In this document: positions 10,952-21,504 of the stretch, piece by piece
Position numbering within the stretch: position 1 is the first letter of the stretch
How the letters are laid out: each line of letters opens with the position of its first letter
Assembly (NCBI GenBank): GCA_026874595.1
Contig: CM049306.1
Coordinates: 99,189,642 to 99,253,641, forward strand
Direction: 5' to 3'
Length of the DNA stretch: 64,000 bases
DNA from: Sipunculus nudus
Taxonomy: Eukaryota; Annelida; Sipuncula; Golfingiida; Sipunculidae
Position numbers and translations under genes: made by a program
The notes under the pieces: model-generated
Database searches by the model: none
Seen by the model: the letters and a program-made list of their open reading frames with translations, nothing else
Told to the model about the DNA's origin: nothing

Positions 10952-11107
10952 TGTTACGGGGTGACATAAAAGCGGACCGAACTGTCTCGCTAGTGAAGCT
11001 TGCCTTGCTAGCGAAGCGGTTGGAACGCCGGACTTGTACGCCACCGACATGGGTTCGACTTCCGGATCGGCCCAGGATTTTTCCCCTGAGCATTTGTCTT
11101 CGTAACA
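10952..11107 (+). repeat. TRIM copy 1, right LTR with tRNA-like A/B boxes
   Basis: The A-box-like sequence is at 11009-11023, the B-box-like GGTTCGACTTC at 11052-11062, and a T5 run (a plausible Pol III terminator) at 11078-11082. The repeat ends CGTAACA at 11107. Confidence 0.7.
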
Positions 11108-11458
11108 AAAAGAACTGTTCATCTGGATTATATGCTTTAAAGGACTTGTTGTCGCTGGGGCAGTGGTGGTATCCAGGTACTGTACATTTTATTTATATAC
11201 TTTATTGATTTACTGTTGTACTGTTGCTATACTGTGTAATTGTATTGATTTAGTGTATTGTAATGTTAAGATTGTTTTAAGAATAAATTATAATTATTTG
11301 TTAAAAAAAAACACTGACTTCTTTATTCATTCCCCTAGACAATTCACACTGCCTAGTGTTATAGAATCTGATTTTGTATTATCTCTATAACCAAAATTTA
11401 TGCTCGTCACGACTACGTGATCTGTTGATATTAGGATCCGTAACAACATTTATTTAAT

Positions 11459-11460
<2 letters not shown>

Positions 11461-11510
<50 letters not shown>
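11461..11510. repeat. (TA)n microsatellite
   Basis: About 25 uninterrupted AT dinucleotides lie between solo LTR A and the pogo-like MITE. Confidence 0.98.
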
Positions 11511-11516
<6 letters not shown>

Positions 11517-11518
11517 TA

Positions 11519-11703
11519 CAGTGAAACCTCGTTGTGTCGAAGTCGAAGGGACCCTCAGAAAACTTCGACACATCCGAGGTTCGACACAAGCGGGTTTTAT
11601 TTGGTAATGATTTAACTAGACTTTTTCGGGAATATCTCGTCTGTAACTTCGACATAAGCGGGGTATTCGACTTAAGCGAGTTCGACACAACGAAGTTTCA
11701 CTA
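11519..11703. mobile_element. Pogo/Tc1-type MITE, 185 bp
   Basis: Starting CAGTGAAACCTCGTTGTGTC and ending with the near-complement (gacacaacgaagtttcacta), the element has inverted ends of about 23 bp. A TA dinucleotide stands on each side (11517-11518 and 11704-11705). The CAGTgaAACCTCG terminus is the one known for pogo/Tigger-type elements. The interior, with 'cttcgacacatccgag' and 'cttcgacataagcgggg', is also semi-palindromic. It encodes no transposase. Confidence 0.8.
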
Positions 11704-11712
11704 TATATATAT

Positions 11713-12504
11713 TTATACGTGTGTCTGTTTATTATGCGCCTGGCGTTCTGATTCGTGTTCGGCGCAAGCCTTGTGCGTTGCTATGGAAACCGCACTTGTT
11801 GAACTCTGGCTTACTCGAAGAGTGTAAAGACAGCGTATTCGTTGTAGTCTAAAAGTTTCGAGTTTGTTCTTTGGAAGGATCCGGATTAGAAGCTTCTGGA
11901 CTTCGGGGGGGGGGGGAAGCTATAAATATGGGTTGTGTTTAGAGCAGAAGAAAGAAAAATACCACCGGGCAAGAAAGGGCGCGACATTCTCGTCAGTTTA
12001 GGGACCTACTCCGATAATTGCATAGTTTCAGATATTCTATGGACTTTATACAGACTTTATACAGATTGTCTTCAGTTTGCCATTGGGATTTTACCTGAAC
12101 TTCACTTCTAAATTACAGCAGATTGTCTTCGACATTTAATTGGACTATTCACCGGGAAGATTTATTAGAACTGTTCACGTGGATTATTTGTGCTGAAAGA
12201 CTCTTGTTGGGTTGTAGCAGTTGTGGTATCCAGGAATCAAAGCCTAGGATCCGGACTCTGGTAATTTACATTTTTATTATTGTTATCTCTTAAATACTGT
12301 GTAATTGTATTGATTTAGTGTATTCTAATGTTAGGATTGTTCTAAGAATAAATTATAATTATTGTTAACAAAAAAACACTGATTTCTTTTTTCATTCCCC
12401 TAGACATTTGACGCTGCCTAGTGTTGCGGAATCTGATTTTTTTATCTCGGTAACAAAACATTATGCTCGTCACGTTAACGTGATCTGTTATTATAAGGTT
12501 CTGT

Positions 12505-12508
<4 letters not shown>
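11713..12508 (+). mobile_element. Solo LTR B (plus), 796 bp, inserted in (TA)n
   Basis: The left end is worn (ttatacgtgtgtctg against tgttacatgtatctg in LTR C). The right end is CTGTAACA. The flanks are atat on both sides, lying within TA-rich DNA. It contains a TATA box (tataaata, 11921-11928) in the same place as the other copies, an AATAAATTATAATTA poly(A)-type region, and the shared 'cattcccctagac' 3' block. The 5' part (gcgcctggcgttctgattcg) matches LTR C. Confidence 0.85.

Positions 12509-12582
<74 letters not shown>
12509..12582. repeat. (TA)n microsatellite
   Basis: A 74-bp AT run directly abuts the end of solo LTR B. The LTR therefore probably inserted into a longer TA tract. Confidence 0.98.
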
Positions 12583-12586
<4 letters not shown>

Positions 12587-12739
12587 CTGCCGCTTTAGAT
12601 CACTGAGTGCAACACGATCATATATGTACATCCAAATGTTTTCTCGTGAAAATGTATCACTCGGGGGAGGGGGATATTTTGGAGACACATTTTTACCCGG
12701 GGTCCTGTGTCTGATCGTCCCTCACAGCGGGGTCGTTAC

Positions 12740-12942
12740 CTGTAATAGAGTAGCAGCTGGCTTCCTTTGATGGTCCTGATAACGGGGATTCTGTCCACAT
12801 CGTGCAGGAAATATGGACAATAAGGAACAAACAGTGCGGCATCTGAATGTCCAATACCTGCCACTTGACTAAGCCTATGACAGCCAGAGAATGATTTAAT
12901 GCCGGAATTATTAATAAATGGCATAGGGAAATAAAAGACCAA
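12740..12942 (-). CDS. Possible orphan exon, unrecognised protein
   Basis: Reading the minus strand from 12942 to 12740 gives an open frame whose middle looks protein-like (KSFSGCHRLSQVAGIG, then ALFVPYCPYFLHDVDRIPV). It is followed at once by a donor-like CAG|GTAACG at 12740/12739. A possible acceptor (ctctggctgtcatag) would start the exon at 12874. The other minus frame is open too, which weakens the case. I recognise no family and see no partner exon nearby. Confidence 0.25.
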
Positions 12943-15529
12943 AGGCAGTGCTTAAAAAACTGGAACATGTAAAACCTCAACAACCTCCTCTCACACAATT
13001 TCAAAGCAAACCAGTTTTGCATACTTACTGAAAATTTCAAATGAAATGGAACAGTTCTTTCCTTTAAGAACTGTTATAGAAATGTTAACTCGTTGGTTAT
13101 GCGATATCTTTTATTGGATTTGTCGTATTTATGACTGAATATCCTCCAGTTTTTTTATAATTTTATAAAAGTGAGCCCATCAGTGTCTCCATAAAATCGA
13201 TCGGCTCAATGTTTTCTTTATCATTCTGGGAACCACAGACTATGAGTGACTGCAGCGCCCAAGTAAAGCTTATTCAAAAGTAGGGAAATGCACTGAACCA
13301 CCTTTGGTGCCTGTTGATATAAAACCGTCTCAGGGTACAATATGAAACATTATATAAAAAATCATATTTCATTGCATGTCTTTACTTTCCTCTAGTTACA
13401 CTCACCCCTCTCTGTATGTCCTATAGTGACTCTTTTGCTATCGCCTTCTGAAACATGGGTAGTGGGCGTATGTGTCTACGTAATGGTGTCTAGGTAACCA
13501 GCCTCGTTGTGTGACTGATTCATTTCGAGTGGACTCCGCCTCCCGTTATTACTACAGACATGTAACCAAACCACTTTCGGAGGATTAAAAGGAAACCAAC
13601 AAGTTGCGAAATATGGTTTTAGTATTCCCCCGGCCGCACAGCACGGAAAGCTGCCATTAGTATTCTGCTCTCTGTCTCTGGTTATACATTAGTTTTGATC
13701 AGGTGATCGCATCTGTCTTACGCTGGATTATTATTATTGTCTGTACCCCCTCAACCCAAACCAGGACAATTCTGTAGAACTGCTCTGGCGGCTCCCGAGG
13801 GAAGGAAAACGTGTCATATAATGTTTCTCTCAATTCCAAGACAACCTTTAATTTGCACTTACGTACACCAGGTATCATATCTTACCCCCATCAGAATCCC
13901 CAGGAGATCTGGGTCAATTCTGAATTGAACTTGAAATGAAGTTAAAATGAAGGGATAATTCAATGATTCGGAATGGAATTGATAGTAACTGAAATGAATA
14001 AATTTTATTATAAGGATGTCCTTAGGCTCAAATGAGCTGAGCTAAATAGAATTGACGGATAGAAATTTTGAGGGGTTGATCACAACATGCTGTAATACGT
14101 CACAACAACTGCCAATTGGGCAAAGGCGCTCAGTTGAAGTTTATTTAATAAAAAGGGTATGTGTGCATACACAATAACAAAATCAATCCATTTCTGACTT
14201 AAGACGTATATCTAGAGAGGTCTTTATCATTACAGGTCAGAGGTATTTTAGGATGGTATCACTGGTATGGCAAAGACAGGAGATACAATGTCGGTAAAAA
14301 ATAAAAGTCTCCAATGTTTGGACATTTTCAAAATTGCTGTAGTTTTTAGTCACAAAACATAAGAAAAAATGCAAAAAAAATGCGTAAACAAATTTAAAAT
14401 GTAGGTGATATGATTCTACCGATATAATAATAAAAAAAAGAAAATATAGAAATTCCAGTAGGCGCTACCAGATTTTTTTGCAGCAATATAAACTCTTTAA
14501 AGAAAATTTTCAGGACATTCCGAGACCTTGTGTCATGCCATTCCCGCCAAATTAAGCCTTTTATATATTTTTTTCACACACACAAAAAAAACAGTTTTTA
14601 CTTCATAAGTGCTTTAATTTTGGGTTTTACAAAAAATGAAATCTCGGATATCAAATAAAGAGATATCATGATGTGAAGTCTTTGGAATGAGCTTTTAGTG
14701 TCCTATGGTTATGATTTGTTCCCTACTAGAAGGTGGATTTCGTCTAATAAATGTAATCCGCAATTTATCATCTCATTTTATGATTTTGAAAAAATATTTA
14801 CGTGGAAATAATTGGATTTTCAGTTAATTTTTTTTTAAATGAAATGTTAACAACGTTTGCCCTCATAACGGACGGACTGCCGATGGACAAGGGTCATCAT
14901 CATAAATCCGATCACCTTAAGTTATGAGTTGCCTCAATGATGTTACAAATGCCAGTATGAAAGCACCAGAAAAACTGAGGTACAGTAACTCTTGCTTAAT
15001 TTTGAGCTTCATTGCGACCAGGAGTCTTGTAATCAAACGATACAATTGCAACAGTATTATTGCTTATTTTCGGAGATTACATGTCTCGTTCGTTCAGATC
15101 TTAAGTTTTTACACACATATATATATATGTAAGGTATTACAAACACACCAGATTGTTCGACATGTTACATCTACACATATATAGGTCACAAATACCGTTT
15201 TATTTTGGGTAGTTTCTGTACATGTGTAGAATTTGATGTGAGGTCAAATTCTTCCGCGTGGATTCTGTAAATATTTTGATGTTAAACATCTGATCATTGG
15301 ACTTCTAAACACCTGTCGAAATGATATAAAAACAAGTTAAGGCGTGTTTATGGTATTCTAACCTGTCATTGATGACTGCTACCCGTTAACCGTTGCCTCG
15401 AGTGATACTGCACACATTTAACACCAATTAGGAGGACACGTAAAGCACATATACTTGTTCTATCTATGTCAACCGTGTCAACCTTAGGCGGTCTTTCGGG
15501 AATCTAATCCAGAACCCGTGGGAGTAACC
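12943..15529. other. Non-coding stretch, nothing recognised
   Basis: There are short ORFs only, all without familiar motifs. The DNA is AT-rich, with no clear repeats apart from small A and T runs. Confidence 0.45.
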
Positions 15530-15661
15530 ATGGCCGATCCAGCCTGCCGACTCATTCAACAGATAGAGCAGATCAAACGACCTTATTTTCTCCCAGACTT
15601 TCCTCCTGGTTCGGGTGTATTTCTTTATATTTTAAAAGCTGATGGAGTCAGAATACATTAA
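15530..15661 (+). CDS. Small ORF or candidate first exon (43 codons)
   Basis: An ATG in good context (gagtaaccATGG) opens a frame beginning MADPACRLIQQIEQIKRPYF and ending in TAA at 15659-15661. Codon choice in the first 28 codons is balanced and less AT-biased than the surroundings. A donor-like 'ggtgta' falls after about codon 28, so it could be a first coding exon. No family was recognised and no continuation was found. Confidence 0.2.
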   Translation: MADPACRLIQQIEQIKRPYFLPDFPPGSGVFLYILKADGVRIH

Positions 15662-16082
15662 CACACAATGGTATACCTTTCAGCAAAATGCGAAATGGGT
15701 CTGGTATATAGGGGGAAATATAACAGAGGTACATACACTTTTTTTCTAAATCGTTGCTCTGATGACGTCATATGTCCATGTCAGATGAGCACTTTTTATT
15801 TGAAATGTCATGGGTAAGATGCTAAAGGTTACAGTTTGTCAGACCGTGGAAATTATGGTAACAAAACAGTATAGCCTCAGAGGATTTTCAAAGGTAAAGC
15901 TCTGGCCTACATTTGGTAAGCCCTGAAAAGACGACTCGCTGAGAATTTATATTGAAAAGAAAGGCCTACCCTTCTTTTTGGTACAATGTGGGTAAAGCGT
16001 ATGACGATATTTTATTGTTAGACCGTCTTGTTTCAAATGTTATTTATGGAAATAAGGAGTACTCGGAGTGAATAAATAAAAA

Positions 16083-16393
16083 AAAGGTATGGTTCTCAGG
16101 CACTTTTTTTTCAAAAATCAATGCGGGCGAGCGCTTTTTTTATTTTAAATCTTTTGGTATGTTTCGATAAAAATGTCAAATGATAAGGGAAAAGCATGAA
16201 AATAACAGTTTTATTTTGCTAAATAAGTAAAAGCCCTACAAAACAAAGGAAATTGTATGGTTTTATCTTCTTGAAAGAAATGTCGGAGCGGCAGCAGCTC
16301 AAAATTGGAAAGTTTTTATTGAAAATCAAAATAAAAAGTTTTTGATGCGGGGGTTTAAAATTGATGCGGGCGGTGCCTGAGAACCATACCTTT
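16083..16393. mobile_element. MITE with perfect 21-bp terminal inverted repeats
   Basis: The left end AAAGGTATGGTTCTCAGGCAC (16083-16103) is the exact reverse complement of 16373-16393. The inner flanks both carry 'atgcgggcg' near the ends. The 311 bp have no coding potential. It sits in A- and T-rich flanks, so the target duplication cannot be decided. The superfamily is unknown to me. Confidence 0.8.
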
Positions 16394-17936
16394 AATTTTT
16401 TTTGGCCTAACTTGCTGTTTTTTATACTAAAGAAAGTGAATGGTTGTGTACGTCTTTTGACATGGCACCGTCTATCTATAGTGGAATCATAGGGTTCAAC
16501 TTGAAAGTATTTACTACTAGGATTCCTAAAATCACTTCGGTGGGTTGTTTGATATAATAATTATTAAAGTAAGTCCTGAGTATCCTGGGTAAAGCCAAGC
16601 CAAACATTTGACACATAATACTGACGATCACCCGATTTGGACTTATATTAGGACAGTTTGGGTTGGCACAAGTTTGTAAAAATGTTTCTGTATATCAAGA
16701 CAGTATGCTAGCTAGTACTGACTTTCTTTTATTAGCTTTTTTAACCTGTAAAAGGTGGTTTACCTTGAGGTAGACGGGGTTGATCGAATTTTATAGTTTA
16801 ATATTACAATCTGTGCTAATATTAGTGGTTAGTTTGCAAAGCTTCGTATGAAATCAATATGTGATGTGATGATTGTAAGCTTAATAAAACACTGCACTAC
16901 AAATAAGTGTAGATAGAGAGAGTGAAAATAACAAGCATTTGTACACTTCAAAGATCCATTTCTTTCTACTAATTAAAACAGTCTGCTTATCAGAAGTATT
17001 CTGAAGCTCCCAGTCGAGAGCTCATCTAAGGGAAGTTCACATAAATTGCTAATAATCAAATAGCATGTTTAGTGGCTAACATTAACTGTAACGTAACATT
17101 GAGGACTAAGTGGAAGGTGACATTTAAAGTGATAATTGATAAACATAAATATAGTGCATAGTTCGATACAAATCTTACTAACATTAAAAAAACACATTTG
17201 AATGAAAAAAAAATATCCTGACCTAGATTTATTCATTTGAGTTAAATTAAGTCAGTGATAAAAATGCAAAAGTGACAAAGAAGTTCGCAAATAAAAGTTA
17301 TGGTCACACAGAAGTCATACGTTGCTGCTTGCTTCATACCAATTCTGTGAGATTTTTTTTGCAGAACTATGATTAAATGTTAAATTTGAGCTTAATTTAA
17401 AATAACTTTAATAGTGCGTAAACGGACAAGGACGCGCACACGGATAAAAGTAGGCCCACCCCCTAAGTTAAAAGGCATGATCAAGACCACATTAATTTGT
17501 CAATATAACAGGATGGGAATTCCTGTGCCTAATAACCTCCATAATCAACATTTGGACCCTATAATTCTGATCTACTATTTGAGGACAGGGATAGGTGGCT
17601 ATTTTCATCATTTCATTATAACCTCCAAGATATCGTTCACCCTTGGCGGAGGATACGAGTTCTGCTGAGTGCCCATCAGGTTATAATGTTTTTGCAAACG
17701 TGATGGAAGCCATACAGTTGGAATACATTGACTTTTACATTCATTACAATAGACCATTTGCATGATAGCGCACTGCAAAAGAATCGGAAGTGACCAGGCC
17801 TCTGAAATGAGATAGCTATATCTTACCTTGTCACAACAAGGATCATTTTTTGGCAAAATCGCCGACCCGAACACTTAGTGTCAGTCATTGCCTATAGATG
17901 TCACCAGTAAAGTAGAAAAAGGCCATTCGATTGCTT
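16394..17936. other. Non-coding stretch, nothing recognised
   Basis: No gene-like or repeat structure stands out apart from A/T runs. Confidence 0.45.
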
Positions 17937-17940
17937 TCAT

Positions 17941-19877
17941 CGACCTCTAACCCGACAATGTACACTATCTAAATAAATACATGCTTATTCACACATCACC
18001 CTAGTTCACTATTATGCCTCAAGAAATATATTCATATCTTCATATCTTAGACTTTTTGTGTTGATCCGGCACAAGATCTGGAATCAGAACGCCATCATGG
18101 AATATTAACAACTATTTAGTCAATTATGCACGAGTGTACATGCGAATATGGATATAATAATGGGATGCAAACATTGCAGAGACTTGCATTTCTTGGAATG
18201 CCGATAACTTGTTATATAATGGGTTTAGGACGAGTCTGAGGTCACCGCAGGTACAGACATTTTGATCCCCGTGGCCTTTGTTTAATTAATCTACCGTTTC
18301 AGAGCAACCCGTTTGTAAAATTGAACATATGCTCATATTTCTAGATATCCTGTATCAGAGCTAATTGCCTACCCATTTGTTCTTGGCCAGATTGTCTGTG
18401 TGTCTGTGTGTGTGTCCTCAAATTGTCAATAATGTAAAATCTTGTAACACTGCATAAATAAATCCAATCCGTGATATTTGACCTTCGATATCATAAATCA
18501 AAGCCAGTTACCTTCCTATCTCTGTACCTGACCAGTTTACCTTTCTCTGCCTATTGTATTTCTGTCTGTCCAAGTGCGTGCCCTTCCTTGAAATCTCGGA
18601 AATATAACCATGCTCGGCAGTGAATTTGTAAAATCCACCCACGAGAATACGTAATGAGACACCAGTCACGGAACACTAATTGGACGAACCACTGTGGAGC
18701 TACTGTTTGAAGGCCACACCGAGTGCGGAGAGCTACGTTCTATGGATGTGAAAATGATTTCCATATAATCATCTTCTCTGTAGTCTGTATACCAGAGACA
18801 ATAGTACGAATTTTGATGTAAAGTGAGAAGGTTAAAGAAATAAAAACATCAAATGTAAATTTGTGATTAGTTTGTGTTACGGAACCTAATAACAACAGAT
18901 CACGTAAACGTGACGAGCATTAATTTTGTCACGGAGATAAAATAATCAGATTACGCAACACTAGGCAGCCTAAAATGTCTAGGGGAATGGATAGAGAAGT
19001 CAGTGTTTCTTTTGTGAACAAATAATCATAATTTATTCTCAGAACAATCCTAATATTACAATACACTTAATCAATACAATTACACAGTATAACAATAATA
19101 AAAATGTACATCACCAGACTGTTCGGATCCCAGGCTTTGATTTCTGGATACCACCACTGTCACAGCTAAACAAGAGTATTTTTCTCTCTCTGCCGGCTCA
19201 AAACACAGCCCCTTTTCACAGCGTTTTCACCCGAAGTCGAGAAAGTTCCATCATTCACGAACATTCCAAAGAACACATCAATACACACGCGCCGATAGCG
19301 CATGAACAGACCCGAACATTCCAGACTACAACGAGCGCTGTGTACGAGCACTGTGTCTCTACAAACCAGAGTTCAACCAGTACAGTTCCCATAGCAACGC
19401 CAAGGGCTTGAGCCTCACACGAATCAGAACGCCAGGCGCATAATGAACAGATACATGTAACATTTGTCTTATCAAAAAGGATGATGCCGATTAAATGTTC
19501 CAGCGATTTTTTCTTTTTTAGTTTTGTTGCAAGAATACTCTCCTTAGGCACAAACAAACCAGAAATAAATAGGTACTATCTGGTCACATGACCTATCATT
19601 ACTTGCTTCCTCTTTCAGATGAGTCTTTTCCAGACCAATGACATTTTTCTTCTTTTAAAATCTCAACTATGTTAATTTACACTGGATGCAGAAATATTGC
19701 AGTTTATGGATAATTCAATATCGCCTAAGACTTTTGATGAGTTTAGCAAATCTTTCGTTGGTGGAAGTTCTTTCGAAACAAGCTCCGTCTGACGACAACG
19801 GAGTCCATTGTTAAAGGTACATAACCATTTGCAATAATATGTGTATTATCTCTGATTATTAGTTATGTTGTATTGTT
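17941..19877 (+). repeat. Segmental duplication, unit 1 (contains solo LTR C)
   Basis: This unit matches 19878..21504 throughout. Shared stretches include 'gggtttaggacgagtctgag', 'gtgcgtgcccttccttgaaa' and 'ccacaccgagtgcggagagc', ending near 'ataatatgtgtattat'. Without the LTR and its duplicated 4 bp it is about 1.35 kb. The two units lie head to tail. No conserved ORF was seen in either. Confidence 0.88.
18875..19462 (-). mobile_element. Solo LTR C (minus), 588 bp, with empty site preserved
   Basis: Read on the minus strand it starts TGTTACATGTATCTG and ends CCGTAACA. TTTG stands on both sides (18871-18874 and 19463-19466). The second duplication unit lacks it: at 21111-21120 that unit has a single tttg in the matching context (tgtgattattttgtc). 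This proves insertion and target-duplication size directly. It is shorter than the others because part of the middle region is missing. Confidence 0.92.
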
Positions 19878-21504
19878 CGACCCCTAACACGACAGGTGAA
19901 CTATCTAAATTAATACCTGTAAGTTCACAGCACCCTAGTTCACAAAATTATGCCTAAAAAATATATACATATCTTCGAGAATTCTTGGGTTAAGTTCTTC
20001 GGTGTGTTTTGTGTTCCTTTTATTACCCATACCAGAGATGTTTAGTTTTCATCAATGTATGTTCGGTCGTTTGAATGGGACATGATGAGGCAGCCTTCGG
20101 ATCTAGTTAAAGGGAAGGGTCGTTTTGCCTTTGCGGGATAATGCGCATTCTGGTTGTCTTCGCCAGGAGAGTATGCGTTCATTTCCGTTCGTTTGTGTGT
20201 GTGTGTGTTTGTGTGTTATTCACAACATAACTAACGCAATCTAAACAGAATCCTAAAAAAATCAGGGTTTTTTTGGGAATGGGCCTGTGAAGGATAGATA
20301 AGGTTTTTGTGTGGATCCGGCACATGATCCGCAATCAGGAACGTCATCAAGGAATATTCACAAATATTCAGTCAATTAAGCACATGAACATGCGAATATG
20401 GGTGAAATAATGGAATGCACACATTGCAGTGACCTGTATTTCTTGGAATGCCGATAACTAGTTATATAATGGGTTTAGGACGAGTCTGAGGTCACCGCAG
20501 GTACAGACATTTTGATCCCCGTGGCCCTTGTTTCCTTGTCAGAGCAACCGGTTTGTAAAACCTAGACATATGCTCAGATATCAAAGATATCCTGTATTAG
20601 AGCTTATGGCCTACCACTATCTGTTCTTGACCAGATTGTCTGTGTGTCTGTGTGTGTGCCCTCCCTCAAATTGTCAATAATTTTAAATCTTATAACACGG
20701 CATCAGCAAATCCCACCCGCGATATTTAACCTTCATTGGGAATATCTTAAATAAAAGCCAGTTACCTTCCGATCTCTGTACCCTACCAGTCTACCTCTCT
20801 GCCTATTGTATTTCTGTCTGTCCAAGTGCGTGCCCTTCCTTGAAATCTCGGAAATATAACCATGCTCGGCAGAGAATTTGTAAAATCCACCCACGAGAAT
20901 ACGTAATAAGACTCCAGTCATGGAACACTAATTGGACAAATCTCTGTTTGAAGGCCACACCGAGTGCGGAGAGCTACGTTCCATGGATGTGAAAAATGAT
21001 TTATATATTATCATCTTCTCTGTAGTCTGTATAACAGAGACAATAGTACGAAGTTTGATGTAGTGTGAGACGAATAAAAGAAATAAACACATCAAACGTA
21101 AATATGTGATTATTTTGTCATATCAAAGAGGGTGATGCCGATTTAATGTTCCACCCATTTTTTGTTGTCGTGAGAATGCTCTCCTTGCGCACAATCAAAC
21201 CAGGAATAAATAAGCACTTTCTGGTCACATGACCTATCATTTTCTGCTTTCTCTGTCAAAAGTCTTTTCCAGGTCAATAAAATTTTCCTTTTTTTCCAAT
21301 CACAGCCATGGTAATTTATACTGGACACAAAAATGTTGCATTTTTTGAATAATCCAATTTCGCTTGAGACTTGTGATGAGTATAGCAAATTTTTCGTTGG
21401 TGGGATTTCTTGCGAAAAAAAAAAACTCCGCCTGACGAATCACAATCCATTGTTAAAGGTACATAACCTTTGTAATAATATGTGTATTATATCAGATTAT
21501 TAGT
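19878..21504 (+). repeat. Segmental duplication, unit 2 (empty site for LTR C)
   Basis: This is the partner of 17941..19877. It carries an extra ~330 bp (about 19975-20305) absent from unit 1, including a (GT)n run near 20190-20215. It is free of LTR C. Confidence 0.88.

Larger units (their letters stand above)
10675..11107 (+). mobile_element. TRIM-like miniature LTR retrotransposon, copy 1
   Basis: Two direct repeats of 156 bp (10675-10830 and 10952-11107), roughly 10% diverged by eye, both start TGTTACGG and end in AACA. Between them lie 121 bp. Three bases after the first repeat is TGGGGGCTCGTC (10834-10845), complementary to the 3' end of tRNA-Pro as in many retroelement primer sites. 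The purine tract aagagggggtg (10941-10951) abuts the second repeat. Flanks ataa/aaaa are consistent with a worn 4-bp target duplication, and the insertion interrupts solo LTR A relative to LTRs B and D. It encodes no protein. The alternative is a dimeric tRNA SINE, but that would not explain the TG..CA ends, primer site and purine tract together. Confidence 0.75.
10143..11445 (+). mobile_element. Solo LTR A (plus), interrupted by a TRIM insertion
   Basis: The element runs from a TTTTACAG start (first G of TG mutated) to a TAACA end. It is flanked by acat on both sides (10139-10142 and 11446-11449). It shares its 3' part with LTRs B-E: the poly(A)-type aataaattataattatt, then 'cattcccctagac', 'ctgcctagtgtt' and a 'gatctgttgatattagg' tail. 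The U3-like part shares 'gttctcggctt' and 'ggacacagaagagtg' with D. It is longer than its relatives (about 800-870 bp) because the 433-bp element 10675..11107 sits inside. No internal retrotransposon region is attached, hence a solo LTR. Confidence 0.85.

Noticed and set aside
10652-11122. 156-codon minus-strand ORF over the TRIM
   Set aside because: It is the two LTR copies read in a non-coding frame; the protein repeats itself because the DNA does.
10143-12508. LTRs A and B as the two ends of one element
   Set aside because: Each has its own target duplication, and the 267 bp between them is a TA run plus a MITE.
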